DNA of 64,000 nucleotides from JAIPEI01 sp041685835 (GCA_041685835.1 JAWLEX010000001.1:1-64000), one strand, 5' to 3'; shown: positions 24,255-32,782, counted from the first letter of the stretch. Numbers and translations are program-made. The notes: a model not told the origin generated them from the sequence alone.

Positions 24255-25442
24255 ATGGCATTATCTCAGGAAAGACTCGGACTTTTCAATCCCGATAAAC
24301 CCATGGAGAACCGGCTCACGGACCTCGGTCCGCGGCATTTCTGGCAGAACTTCCCTCCCATTATTCAGAATAACTACGGCAAGTGGAAGTACCATGAGAT
24401 CCTGGAACCGGGTGTTCTCGTTCACGTCTCCGAGACCGGCGACAAGCTGTTTACCGTGCGAGTGGGCGGCTGCCGGTTCATGTCTGCGGAGCACGTTCGC
24501 GAGCTCTGTGAAATCGCGGACAAATTCTGTGACGGATATGTCCGCTTCACCACGCGGAACAACATAGAATTCATGGTGGACACCCAGGACAAGATGGAGG
24601 CCCTGAAAAAAGATCTCCAGGGCCGCAAGCATGTCTCCGGCAGCTACAAGTTCCCCCTCGGCGGGACCGGTGCCGGCCTGACGAACATAGTTCACACCCA
24701 GGGGTACCTGCACTGCCACACCCCGGCCACGGACGCTTCCTCCATGGTAAAGGCCGTGCTGGACGATCTCTTTGAGTATTTCCAGGGCATGACCTTTCCG
24801 GCCCAGGTGCGTATCTCCATGGCATGCTGCCTGAACATGTGCGGTGCCGTGCACTGCTCCGATATCGCCCTGCTCGGGTACCACCGCAAACCACCGGTGA
24901 TCGACCATGAGGTCATGGACTCGCTCTGTGAGATTCCTCTGGTCATCGCGGCCTGCCCCACGGGCGCCATCTCGCCGGCCAAGACGGAAGACGGCAAGAA
25001 GACCGTGAAGATAAAGAACGAACGCTGCATGTTCTGCGGCAACTGTTACACCATGTGCATGGCCGTTCCGCTCTCTGACAAGGAAGGCGACGGCGTGACC
25101 ATCCTGGCCGGCGGCAAGATCTCCAACCGGATCAGCCCGCCGATGTTCTCCAAGGTCGTGGTGCCCTGGCTGCCCAACAACTTTCCTCGGTATCCTGAGG
25201 TCTGTGCGGACGTCAAGAAGATCATCGAGGCCTACGCGGCCGATGCCAACAAGTACGAGCGGATCGGGGACTGGGCCGAGCGTATTGGTTGGGAGAGATT
25301 TTTCGAGAAGTGCGACCTGCCGTTCACCGAGCACCTCATCGACGACTACCGGCTCCAGTACGACACCTACCGGACCTCCACGCACTTTAAGTACACGGAA
25401 GCGGCCTGGGCGGTGTCCAGGGCGGCCGGAGGAATCGAGTAG
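24255..25442 (+). CDS. dsrB: dissimilatory sulfite reductase, beta subunit
   Basis: 395 residues, with AGGAGGG ahead of ATG 24255. Two sulfite reductase repeats flank the siroheme-cluster region (MACCLNMCGAVHC, cysteines 191, 192, 196, 201) and a ferredoxin domain (CPTGAIS at 234, then CMFCGNCYTMC at 258-268). Of the two siroheme sites of the heterotetramer, the catalytic one lies at the DsrB side in known structures. Forms an operon with dsrA and dsrD. Confidence 0.98.
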   Translation: MALSQERLGLFNPDKPMENRLTDLGPRHFWQNFPPIIQNNYGKWKYHEILEPGVLVHVSETGDKLFTVRVGGCRFMSAEHVRELCEIADKFCDGYVRFTTRNNIEFMVDTQDKMEALKKDLQGRKHVSGSYKFPLGGTGAGLTNIVHTQGYLHCHTPATDASSMVKAVLDDLFEYFQGMTFPAQVRISMACCLNMCGAVHCSDIALLGYHRKPPVIDHEVMDSLCEIPLVIAACPTGAISPAKTEDGKKTVKIKNERCMFCGNCYTMCMAVPLSDKEGDGVTILAGGKISNRISPPMFSKVVVPWLPNNFPRYPEVCADVKKIIEAYAADANKYERIGDWAERIGWERFFEKCDLPFTEHLIDDYRLQYDTYRTSTHFKYTEAAWAVSRAAGGIE

Positions 25443-25481
25443 CCGGAGCGTCCGCCTCCGCGGACAGAAAGGGAACAGGCG

Positions 25482-25712
25482 ATGGAAGACATCAAAAAGG
25501 CCATCATGGACTTTGCCGAGGGCAGTAAAAAGACAAAGTTTTATTTCAGCGACTTGGAAAAGGCCGTGAAAAAAGTCAAACCCGACACCAAAGCCAGGGA
25601 AGTCAAGAAGGCTGCAACGGCTTTGATCAACGAGGAGAAGTTGATCTACTTCTCCACGGGAAGCAGCACCATGTACGGCATGAAGGGGCGGGGGCAGACA
25701 GAGGATCACTAG
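25482..25712 (+). CDS. dsrD: DsrD, allosteric activator of DsrAB
   Basis: 76 residues, winged-helix fold family: FAEGSKKTKFYFSDLEKAVK, AREVKKAATALINEEKLIYF and STGSSTMYGM. DsrD is found with the reductive dsrAB type and has been shown to stimulate DsrAB activity. It follows dsrB by 39 bases and is closed by a terminator, so dsrABD is the transcription unit. Confidence 0.97.
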   Translation: MEDIKKAIMDFAEGSKKTKFYFSDLEKAVKKVKPDTKAREVKKAATALINEEKLIYFSTGSSTMYGMKGRGQTEDH

Positions 25713-25747
25713 CCTTCGTTTCATACGCCTTGAATGAGTAGCGGTAG

Positions 25748-25782
25748 GAGGCCGCTTCTCCCATGGGAGGTGCGGCCTCTTT
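25748..25782 (+). terminator. terminator of dsrABD
   Basis: Stem GAGGCCGC (25748-25755) with GCGGCCTC (25772-25779), extended by an imperfect inner helix closed by CATG, followed by TTT. The T run is short, so efficiency may be partial. Confidence 0.75.
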
Positions 25783-25946
25783 CCGTATGCATACATCGGA
25801 CAAAGACACAACGATCTCGCAAAACGCGGTATTTTCCGAAACACGTCGAGAACGCGTTCGCTCCTGGTATTCTCTGGGTCGTGACAGGAGGATAAACGGG
25901 TTTTGCGAAATCGACGGGAAGACCGCGTAAGTCGAAAGTGGAGAGC

Positions 25947-26582
25947 ATGATGAAGACACCCCAGGGCGCAGAGGAGTTTATTGCCGAGCAGAAGCAGAAC
26001 CTGACGGAAAACCCCGAGTGCGCCAACTCAAGCTACAACATGGGCGTAGCGCTCATGGAGCAGGGAAGGCTGGATGAGGCGATAGGCGCTTTTAACGACG
26101 CCATCAGCAACAGTGCTCGAATGTTCGAGGGATACGTCAATCTGGGATATATCTACTTCCAGAAGGGTGATCTGGAGCACGTGGTGTTCGCCAACAAGAA
26201 GGCCGTCGAGATCGAATCGCGTTATGCGCGCGGGTACGCGAATCTGGGTTTCGCCTACCTCCAGATGCAGCAGACGGATGCGGCGATCGAGGCCCTGGAG
26301 CAGGCCATTGAGCTGAACCCGAAGATCGTCCAGGCTTGGGCCAACCTTATCAACGCCTACCTCCAGAAAGAGGATGTGGACAAGGCCGTTGAAACGGGCG
26401 AGAAACTGACGGCCTTTGCCCCCGACTTTGGTCTGGGGCGCAACAACCTGGCATTTGCCTATTACTGTCGGGACGAGTACCAAAAGGCGATCGAGCACGT
26501 GGATCAAGCCGTTTCCCTGGGGTTTGAGGTCCATCCCGAGTTTTTGAAAAGGCTGGAACCGTACCGCCGGGCCTCATTTTAG
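25947..26582 (+). CDS. tetratricopeptide-repeat protein downstream of dsrABD
   Basis: About 211 residues (ATG 25947 or 25950; GTG 25938 is also in frame). Four to five TPR units fill most of the length: SSYNMGVALMEQGRLDEAIG, GYVNLGYIYFQKGDLEHVV, GYANLGFAYLQMQQTDAAIE, AWANLINAYLQKEDVDKAVE and RNNLAFAYYCRDEYQKAIEH. No signal peptide or membrane segment, so it is a cytoplasmic scaffold-type protein. It follows the dsrD terminator by about 165 bases. A role in assembling or docking the sulfite reductase machinery is only a guess from position. Confidence 0.85.
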   Translation: MMKTPQGAEEFIAEQKQNLTENPECANSSYNMGVALMEQGRLDEAIGAFNDAISNSARMFEGYVNLGYIYFQKGDLEHVVFANKKAVEIESRYARGYANLGFAYLQMQQTDAAIEALEQAIELNPKIVQAWANLINAYLQKEDVDKAVETGEKLTAFAPDFGLGRNNLAFAYYCRDEYQKAIEHVDQAVSLGFEVHPEFLKRLEPYRRASF

Positions 26583-26757
26583 ACGATCCCTGCAGCGGCT
26601 GTGACGGCACCAATTCCCACCAATTGCCTTGACAATGGGATTCAGCTCATAGTAGAGAAACGGACGGTATACGGGGTTTTCCGCTCCCCTACTCGGGGGC
26701 CCCGGTTTCGGCCCGGGGAAGGTACGAGTGGACTCACAATGGAAAGGAGATCCATCC

Positions 26758-27084
26758 ATGGCAGATTGTTTGATCAACGTGTTCCTCAGCGATGACGACC
26801 AGAAAAAATTGGACGAGGCGGGACTGGGCGAGCAAGTCCTCGAGGTGGAGGGAAAGAAGGCGGTTCAGGTCCCCATGAGCAAAAAGGACCAGAAGAAACT
26901 GGTCAAGGGGTTCCCGGACCTGACGTTCGATGAGGCGAATGCCTGTGCGCTCCCGGACGAGGCCCAGAAGCAACTGCTGGATATCGTCCTGGATCTCAAG
27001 ACCCTGGACGTGATGAAGTTCGCTATCACCAAGCTGTACAACCCGCTTGCGGGAAAGGCGATTCGAAGCAAGACCTTCGGGTAG
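26758..27084 (+). CDS. conserved-looking 108-residue protein, unknown
   Basis: Starts at ATG 26758 behind AAAGGAGA. Acidic, soluble, lysine- and aspartate-rich: VFLSDDDQKKLDEAGL, MSKKDQKKLVKGFPDL, LLDIVLDLKTLDVMKFAITK. Two cysteines (Cys4 and one in NACALPDE) and no recognised domain. The even codon use and strong ribosome site support a real gene. It sits between a TPR protein and a cysteine-cluster protein on the dsr strand. Confidence 0.75.
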   Translation: MADCLINVFLSDDDQKKLDEAGLGEQVLEVEGKKAVQVPMSKKDQKKLVKGFPDLTFDEANACALPDEAQKQLLDIVLDLKTLDVMKFAITKLYNPLAGKAIRSKTFG

Positions 27085-27243
27085 ACCGTACTGGGCCCGC
27101 TTTTGATCATGCACCCCCGATTTCCTGCACCGTTGTGCGGCCACCTCTAGAGTATGGACTCTGTGGCCGCATGGGTTGACAGCCTCTTTTGCTGTTTTCG
27201 CCTCCAGATGCGGGGAAACGGCGTTTTAAAGTCAGGAAAGATC

Positions 27244-27894
27244 ATGGGGGTCGACGCGCTTTTTCGTTCCTACGAGCAGCTCATGGCCCGGGCCGACGCC
27301 GTTTTCGAGCAAATGGCCCTGGATTACCCCGACGCCGTCCAATGTCAAAGGCACTGCGATGACTGTTGCCATGCCGTGTTCGGTCTGTTTCTGGTGGAGG
27401 CGGCATATCTTCAGCAGCAGTTCGCACGCCTGTCCAGCTCCGAGAAGGCTGAAACCGTTCTCCGTTGCGGCCGTGCGGATCGGGAACTTGCCCGTCTTCA
27501 GCAACAGCTTCGTGAACAGGAAGGAAAAGGGCCCGTGGAAGGGGACCCCCTTGCACTGGGGAGGGTCCGTTGCCCGCTCCTGAATGAGGAGCGGGATTGC
27601 GTTCTCTACGCCCAGAGGCCCATTACCTGCCGAATATACGGGGTCCCAACAAAAATTAAGGGCAAGGCCAGGGTATGCGGGCTATCCGGGTTCGATTCTG
27701 GCACCTCCTACCCGACCTTTGATCTTGACGGTGTGTTTCGGGACCTCTACGACATGTCCCGGGAACTCGTCCTGGACGCGGAGGGGGAAGATCCGGACAG
27801 GGCCGGGCTCCTCATCTCCGTGTCCAAGGTCCTCACCACTCCCCTTGAAAGTCTTATCCACGAACCCTTGGAAGGACCCGGTGAAGGGCGGTGA
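27244..27894 (+). CDS. YkgJ-family cysteine-cluster (iron/zinc-binding) protein
   Basis: 216 residues from ATG 27244 (AGGAAAG upstream; an in-frame ATG at 27154 lacks a ribosome site). The CxxxCxxCC cluster is CQRHCDDCC near residue 37, followed by RCPLLNEERDCVLYAQRPITCRIYG, where the CPLL, CxxY and RPxxCR elements are the YkgJ/UPF0153 signature. Members bind metal, often Fe-S or zinc, and are common next to anaerobic redox enzymes. The 3' end overlaps the convergent gene on the other strand by 41 bases. Confidence 0.85.
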   Translation: MGVDALFRSYEQLMARADAVFEQMALDYPDAVQCQRHCDDCCHAVFGLFLVEAAYLQQQFARLSSSEKAETVLRCGRADRELARLQQQLREQEGKGPVEGDPLALGRVRCPLLNEERDCVLYAQRPITCRIYGVPTKIKGKARVCGLSGFDSGTSYPTFDLDGVFRDLYDMSRELVLDAEGEDPDRAGLLISVSKVLTTPLESLIHEPLEGPGEGR

Positions 27895-29005
27895 CGTGAT
27901 CGTCGAGACGACTCTCGATCAGAGCCCGCTCTAAGACGGCTTCCTCCGCCAGGAACCCAAGTACGGGCCCGTGGAGGGTAAGCAGATCCTTTGTGGAGAA
28001 GGAGCATAAGAGATCAAGCACCTTGGTGTTTTCCTCCAAGACGGGGCCCCCTGACAGCCGGCGCTGAGCCAGGCCGGCGAAAAACCCTTCAACCGCCGCC
28101 TCGAGGGCATCATCTCCGGCCCACAGGGCCTTGCCCACCCCCTCCTTCCTGTCCAGCCTCATGCGAAGGACCGTATCCAGGAAGAAGTAGGCAAGGGCCA
28201 CGGCCGGCATGGTTCCGTCGGCCGGTGACAGGCCCGGAAGTGGCGTGTAGGCCCGGGCTGTGGTGAGCCGGACGTCCAGTTCGTTGTTCCGCGGCCGGAC
28301 AACGAAGTCCCCGGCCGCGTGATGCCAGGCCCGCACCTGCATGAATCCGTCGGGATCGTAATATCGGCTGAGGATTCGGGTCGCTCCCCGGAACAGGGAC
28401 CGGCTTTCCCCTTCGGTGGCCCATCGGTAGCCTCGGGCCTGATCCCAGATCTCCACCCTGGGCCGCCCGCCGGGCTTTACCGCATTTAAGTGCCACTCGT
28501 GAAAGCCCTCAAACCAGTCGGCCAGGAGCACGAGGGCGGATATCTCGCGGTTTCCGGACCCGAAAGCCGCTTTGCCGAATAAGACCGGAACGGGCAGGTG
28601 AGGCAGACCGAACCGCCGGTGGAGTTCCTTGAGCGTCTCGACCTCCCTGGTGAGCCAGTTCCGGGCTTGTTCGGAGAAAGCCGTGCTCGAACACAGCTTG
28701 ATCTGGTCCAGGCCCGCCTGAATCTCTATGCTTGCCACGTGATACATTGCGCCGTGCTTTTCAGTGCGGATCAGCAGGGACCCGAGCTTCTCCGGAGGGA
28801 TTTCATGACGGACCTTGTCGCCCAGAATGCGGGAAAGCATTCGGCCCCCGTCCGCAAGGAGGAAGTCCCGCAGCCCGTTCAGATAATCTCCAAGGCTCAA
28901 GAAAGGGTGGGATTCGTCCAGAGAGAGCCGGAAAGGCGCGGAAAGGTGATCCGGGCCCAGTGGAATGTCGCCGTTGGGAGATGATGCGAGGTAGGTCACT
29001 TCCAA
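27854..29005 (-). CDS. 383-residue protein, unknown function
   Basis: A soluble protein without signal peptide or membrane helix. Recognisable stretches include SLIRTEKHGAMYHVASIEI, LLADWFEGFHEWHLN and LPGLSPADGTMPAVALAYFF, but they do not point to a family I can name. The segment from VASIEIQAG to FGKAAFG resembles the fold pattern of nucleotide/phosphotransferase scaffolds only vaguely. It begins five bases after the HEAT-repeat gene stop, so the two are cotranscribed. Length and codon use support a real gene. Confidence 0.8.
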   Translation of the reverse strand: MEVTYLASSPNGDIPLGPDHLSAPFRLSLDESHPFLSLGDYLNGLRDFLLADGGRMLSRILGDKVRHEIPPEKLGSLLIRTEKHGAMYHVASIEIQAGLDQIKLCSSTAFSEQARNWLTREVETLKELHRRFGLPHLPVPVLFGKAAFGSGNREISALVLLADWFEGFHEWHLNAVKPGGRPRVEIWDQARGYRWATEGESRSLFRGATRILSRYYDPDGFMQVRAWHHAAGDFVVRPRNNELDVRLTTARAYTPLPGLSPADGTMPAVALAYFFLDTVLRMRLDRKEGVGKALWAGDDALEAAVEGFFAGLAQRRLSGGPVLEENTKVLDLLCSFSTKDLLTLHGPVLGFLAEEAVLERALIESRLDDHVTALHRVLPRVRG

Positions 29006-29010
29006 GGTGG

Positions 29011-30117
29011 TTACATCCGCTCCAGGGCCTCGCCGGCAAGCCGACCGACGGTTACGGAATGGACGTTGCCATCGTAATAGATTTGGACCTGGTTCGCGTC
29101 ATCAAGGAGCGCTTCCAGGTCTTCACTCATTTCGCGTGCGCCCAGGTGACCGAGAAGCCGGGCGGTCTGACCCCGTACCGCCGGGTCCGGGTCTTTCAGG
29201 AAAGGCTGGAAATGAAAGGAGTGTTTTCGAAGAAGGTCAGGCCGGTGGCCGGCAACCGTGGCAATGGCCTCGATGGTTGCGGCACGCTTGCTCTCGTCGC
29301 CGAGAAAAGGGTAGAGGTGGGGCAGGTATCCTGCGTAGAACTCAGGTTTGTGGCGGATGATCTCCCCGATGGCCTCGAAAGCCCCCCAGCTCGAGGCCGC
29401 CGTGTCTGTAACGGCATATAAAAGTCCCTGAAGAAGCTTGGACACTGAGGCCGGGCTGGTTTCACCGACTACCTCACTCACTCGTCCCATGGCCTCTGCG
29501 GCCCGGCGTCGAAGCGTGTCGTCGCCCGAATAAAGCAGCCGCTGAATCCTGCGGAGGAGCTTGCGGTCGGTGGAAGCAGCGTCCACAAGCGGTTTTATGT
29601 TCCATTCCTGAACGCAGGTTTCAACATCGCGTTTTGTCAGGGAGTGTGTCTTGGCAGCGCGGGCTCCGGGAGGGTCGGGAGCCGAAGGTGTGACTGCGGC
29701 CCTCTCGAGACGCTTCCGGACCCCTTCGGCGGTGACCTCCAGGACATCGTCGTGGAGTCTTACGAATACCAGCACCCCGGCGATACGCCGGCTCTCGAAG
29801 TACCCGCCTGGCACGATGAGATGGTTCTGGAAGTCATAGGTTTCCACGATCTCCAGGCGGTAGTCTTCATCGGGAAGGAGGCTCCAGGCCAGGTCCCAGT
29901 CCATATCGCAGCCGAAGACGAGGGCCTCGATCTGGGCCGAGCCCACGTTCCGGCCGCTTTCGTCACAGGAATAAACCGCACCGCAGGCGCAGGAGCCCAC
30001 GGGCATTTCGCCCTGCCTTCGTGTGGTCAGATCCCGGGGCTTGTCCACGATCATCCCGCAGAAGGGGCAGGTCGGGCGCTTGATGGAATCCCGGCCGTAA
30101 AAAACGCGGTCCAGCAT
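29011..30117 (-). CDS. DVU0298-like protein: zinc-ribbon plus HEAT repeats
   Basis: 368 residues. An N-terminal metal-binding ribbon has cysteines in CPFCGMI and CACGAVYSC. A mixed domain follows (FGCDMDWDLAWSLLPDEDYR, IVETYDFQNHLIVPGGYFE). From about residue 185 come alpha-helical HEAT-type repeats (LLRRIQRLLYSGDDTLRRRA, RAATIEAIATVAGHRPDLL, DPAVRGQTARLLGHLG). This arrangement is that of the DVU0298 family known from Desulfovibrio and other sulfate reducers, whose function is not established. It is coupled to the neighbours on both sides (5 and 14 bases). Confidence 0.82.
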   Translation of the reverse strand: MLDRVFYGRDSIKRPTCPFCGMIVDKPRDLTTRRQGEMPVGSCACGAVYSCDESGRNVGSAQIEALVFGCDMDWDLAWSLLPDEDYRLEIVETYDFQNHLIVPGGYFESRRIAGVLVFVRLHDDVLEVTAEGVRKRLERAAVTPSAPDPPGARAAKTHSLTKRDVETCVQEWNIKPLVDAASTDRKLLRRIQRLLYSGDDTLRRRAAEAMGRVSEVVGETSPASVSKLLQGLLYAVTDTAASSWGAFEAIGEIIRHKPEFYAGYLPHLYPFLGDESKRAATIEAIATVAGHRPDLLRKHSFHFQPFLKDPDPAVRGQTARLLGHLGAREMSEDLEALLDDANQVQIYYDGNVHSVTVGRLAGEALERM

Positions 30118-30131
30118 AGATCTCCTCCCTT

Positions 30132-30389
30132 TCAGAGATCCAGGTCGAGCCCGTCACCGTCCTGGTCGTACTCGTAGTCGATGATTTCGAAATCATTCCC
30201 AATGGATCTGAAGCGGAGAATCCAGCCGGCATACGCCGGGCCGGCGAACTCGCAGCTCAGTGTACCGGTGCGTGCATGGCGCCGCCTCAGCTTCGGTGTG
30301 ATCTTTTCATCGAAGACATCACGGATGACGGCCAGGTCGTCTTCATCGAGCTCGAGTTTCCGGGTGGGTGTATCGTCGGTTGTGCTCAT
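30132..30389 (-). CDS. 85-residue acidic protein, unknown
   Basis: Small soluble protein beginning STTDDTPTRKLELDEDD, with a basic middle (KLRRRHARTGTLSC) and a very acidic tail (DYEYDQDGDGLDLDL). No known domain recognised. Spaced 14 bases ahead of the DVU0298-like gene, hence part of the same transcription unit. Confidence 0.72.
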   Translation of the reverse strand: MSTTDDTPTRKLELDEDDLAVIRDVFDEKITPKLRRRHARTGTLSCEFAGPAYAGWILRFRSIGNDFEIIDYEYDQDGDGLDLDL

Positions 30390-30497
30390 GGGATAATCGG
30401 ATTCAGATTGTAGGATTACAGGGTAATCCCACCGCCCGAACGGAAAAACGCAACCAACCGTAGGCGGATGCGTTTGACGAGGGTGTGTAGCGCAAAT

Positions 30498-30743
30498 TCA
30501 GCGGCTGTGTCCGGGAAGCTCGAGCGTGGTGCATGAGTTGCCGGGTCCGCACGACTTGGTGTCCAGTCTGGCCTGCTTTTCCCCGGACGCGATTCCTACT
30601 GTGTGGTTAGTGACGCTCACCACCCTTTCAACGGTAGTGGCTTTGCAGTCCGGGCAGGCGAGTTCCACCTGGTCATCAGAAGTCTTGAAGATCATTTCAA
30701 AGACCCGGCCGCACCCGGCGCAACGGAATTCGTAAATAGGCAT
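30498..30743 (-). CDS. FmdB-family zinc-ribbon protein
   Basis: 81 residues from ATG 30743, behind GGGAGG. The N-terminus MPIYEFRCAGCGRVFE and the second pair CPDCKA form the CxxC...CxxC zinc ribbon of the FmdB family, putative regulatory or chaperone-like small proteins. A further C-terminal CGPGNSC adds two cysteines not typical of the shortest members. First gene of the minus-strand group, 108 bases ahead of the 85-residue gene. Confidence 0.88.
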   Translation of the reverse strand: MPIYEFRCAGCGRVFEMIFKTSDDQVELACPDCKATTVERVVSVTNHTVGIASGEKQARLDTKSCGPGNSCTTLELPGHSR

Positions 30744-31332
30744 GCGTTTCCTCCCTATAAGGGGCCCGTTCGCTTGTGATATTCTTCCCATGCACTATAA
30801 TGCCAAAGGGGGATGAAGTCAAACGGCAAAAACACCGTGACTCGTGTCTCGTGGTTCGTGCTGCGTGACCATAGCCGACACCTTGATATATTGAGCAGGC
30901 AGGGTTCACTACTTTAGTGCCTTACCCCTGAAAAGCTGTCAGAAAAAACAAGAAGTGTTGATGTTGAGATAATCCAAATCGAAATCGGGATCGGGATCGG
31001 GATCGGGATCGCAATCGACAGAGAATAAAATTATACTTGGACACGAAAAGCTTGCTCTCTTCCGCTGTGTTAAGGAAGGCTCCGGGGGCCATGGATTGGA
31101 AGAAATCGATTTCGATCCCGATAGCGATTTCGATCCCGAAGAAACCAAACTGGACGCTCATTCTTCGCGCCAGTGCTCCTTGACTTTGGGTCGCGGGCAA
31201 GGGCCCGCTTTAGGTTTATTCGTGGTTTCTGTTTTTTCTAATTCTTTGTGGTTTTCATGTCCTTCGTGATGATAAAATGAGAATAAATGGGTCACGAGGA
31301 CAAATCAGCCTTGGAGAGGCACCGAAGGCCCC
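30744..31332. repeat. gene-free region made of short repeats and inverted arms
   Basis: Holds CTCGTGTCTCGTGGTTCGTG (30840-30859, related to the 65-bp repeat), a hexamer tandem ATCGGG x4 (30984-31007), an inverted counterpart with TTCGATCCCGATAGCGATTTC (31110 on), the GGACGCTCATTCTTCGCGC element (31154-31172) shared with 19284-19302, and a TTTGTGGTTTTCATGTCCTTCGTG stretch (31241-31264). No reading frame or RNA gene is convincing. Confidence 0.7.
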
Positions 31333-32184
31333 ATGATCCTCTCCTTCCATCCGTGCATAACGGCTGACCGCCAGGTCATCCTGGGGTCTCGATCCCCCGG
31401 TCTGCACGAAGCGAAGCTGGCGGCACGCGCAGACGCCGTCTTGCTGCCCCAGACCTGCCGGGAATCCCTGTACAGGCTTTGCAGGGATGGCGGTGCCAAG
31501 ATTTTTCCATCGTATGATCTGCGATTTGCCTATCCCGGGAAAAGCGGTCAGGCCCAGCTGTTTTCGGAGCGGGGACTTCCACATCCGGACACCAGGATCT
31601 GGTCTTCGGTCGCAGTGCTTCGGGATGCTGTCCGTGTTTCAGAAGATCTTCCTCTTAAGCCGCCTTTTCTAGTAAAGACCGATACGGACCATGAAGGACT
31701 CGGCATTTATGTGATTCGCAGCCTCCACGACCTGGAGTCCGCGCTGGCCGATCTGGGGAGGCGCAGGGGCGAGTACGGCGAAAAGATTCTCACGCAGGAG
31801 CTGGTTCCCGTCGAGGGAAACGTTCTCCGCGCGGTCATCCTGGCTCGCAGGGTGCTTACATACTGGAAGCGGTCCCGGGGTGCCTTCATCACTACTATCG
31901 GGAAGGGAGCGATGGTCGATATCTCATGGAGGAAGGATCTTCAGGAAAAAGGGAGACGCCTGGCCGGTGAAATATGCAAGGCCCTCGGCATCAATCTGGC
32001 AGCCGTAGACATGGTGTTCAACATGCAGGAACCGGAACCCGAGCCCTTGGTCCTGGAGATCAACTACATGTTCGGTCGGCGGGGGCTGGGCGGGAGTGAG
32101 GTGTATTACCGGCTCTTGTTCGAGGCGGTCAAGGAGTGGCTCGAGGAAAACGGGCTGGATTCGAAGGGCATCGGACTTGTGTAA
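31333..32184 (+). CDS. ATP-grasp domain protein (RimK-like), substrate unknown
   Basis: 283 residues from ATG 31333. An N-terminal Rossmann-like part (ILSFHPCITADRQVILGSRS, ADAVLLPQTC) precedes an ATP-grasp domain: FLVKTDTDHEGLGIYVI (nucleotide-binding lysine and glycine loop), ILTQELVPVEGNVLRAVI, SRGAFITTIGKGA, and the metal-binding VLEINYMFGRRGLGG. Such enzymes ligate a carboxylate to an amine or thiol. No amino-acid ligase partner is next to it, so the reaction is unknown. Single gene, preceded by the repeat region. Confidence 0.8.
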   Translation: MILSFHPCITADRQVILGSRSPGLHEAKLAARADAVLLPQTCRESLYRLCRDGGAKIFPSYDLRFAYPGKSGQAQLFSERGLPHPDTRIWSSVAVLRDAVRVSEDLPLKPPFLVKTDTDHEGLGIYVIRSLHDLESALADLGRRRGEYGEKILTQELVPVEGNVLRAVILARRVLTYWKRSRGAFITTIGKGAMVDISWRKDLQEKGRRLAGEICKALGINLAAVDMVFNMQEPEPEPLVLEINYMFGRRGLGGSEVYYRLLFEAVKEWLEENGLDSKGIGLV

Positions 32185-32233
32185 GAGCGTTCATTGTGGT
32201 GGTGGTTTCCGCTTCGGCTGCCTGCGGCAGGGC

Positions 32234-32629
32234 TCATTTTGAAAATGACACATACGCCTTTCTCGTGCGGGGACCGTCGAAGTCGCAGAAAAAGATCTTT
32301 TGCCAGGTACCCAGGACAGGCAGGCCGCTTTCCACTATCACCGAGACGGAACTCCCCATGAGGGAAGCCTTCACGTGGCTGTCCGCATTGCCTTCCATGT
32401 GCCGGTAGTCCCCGTTGGGTGGGACCAGATCCTCGAGCTTGCTCAGAATGTCCCGGCAGACCGCGGGGTCGGCCCCTTCATTGATGGTAACGCCCGCGGT
32501 GGTGTGGGGCACATATACCGTGCAGATGCCTTCCCGGATTCCGGCGTTGGAGATCTCCTTTTTCACGTCGCTCGTGATGTCCACCATCTGGTTCCGGCTA
32601 CGCGTTTTGACCTGTATGACGGCCGGCAT
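32234..32629 (-). CDS. YjbQ/UPF0047 family protein
   Basis: 131 residues with the full family signature: GICTVYVPHTTAGVTINEGAD, NGDYRHMEGNADSHVKASLMGSS, GTWQKIFFCDFDGPRTR. The conserved histidines of the proposed metal site are present. Family members show weak thiamine-phosphate synthase activity in vitro, but the physiological role is unsettled. Ribosome site AGGAGG precedes the start. Confidence 0.92.
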   Translation of the reverse strand: MPAVIQVKTRSRNQMVDITSDVKKEISNAGIREGICTVYVPHTTAGVTINEGADPAVCRDILSKLEDLVPPNGDYRHMEGNADSHVKASLMGSSVSVIVESGLPVLGTWQKIFFCDFDGPRTRKAYVSFSK

Positions 32630-32782
32630 GACACACCTCCTCGCTTTACAGGGCGAGCCCGAAGGCGCCCCTGATTCGACAGGATGAAAAGGTTTATGGG
32701 ATGATAAGGCGGCCCTTCGCGTGCCTTTTGAACGTGCTTTTCGTCGAAGGCACCGCGGACTGCCGTCAGGATAGGGAAGAGG

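Noticed and set aside
22824..25712. Oxidative (reverse) sulfite reductase
   Set aside because: dsrD is present and dsrEFH/dsrL are not adjacent; this is the pattern of the reductive enzyme.
24261..25844. 527-codon frame antisense to dsrB and dsrD
   Set aside because: Product is a low-sense mirror of dsrB codons; dsrB itself is unambiguous.
30984..31140. Possible CRISPR array or small-RNA gene
   Set aside because: Hexamer tandem and inverted arms only; no promoter-terminator pair and no regular spacers.
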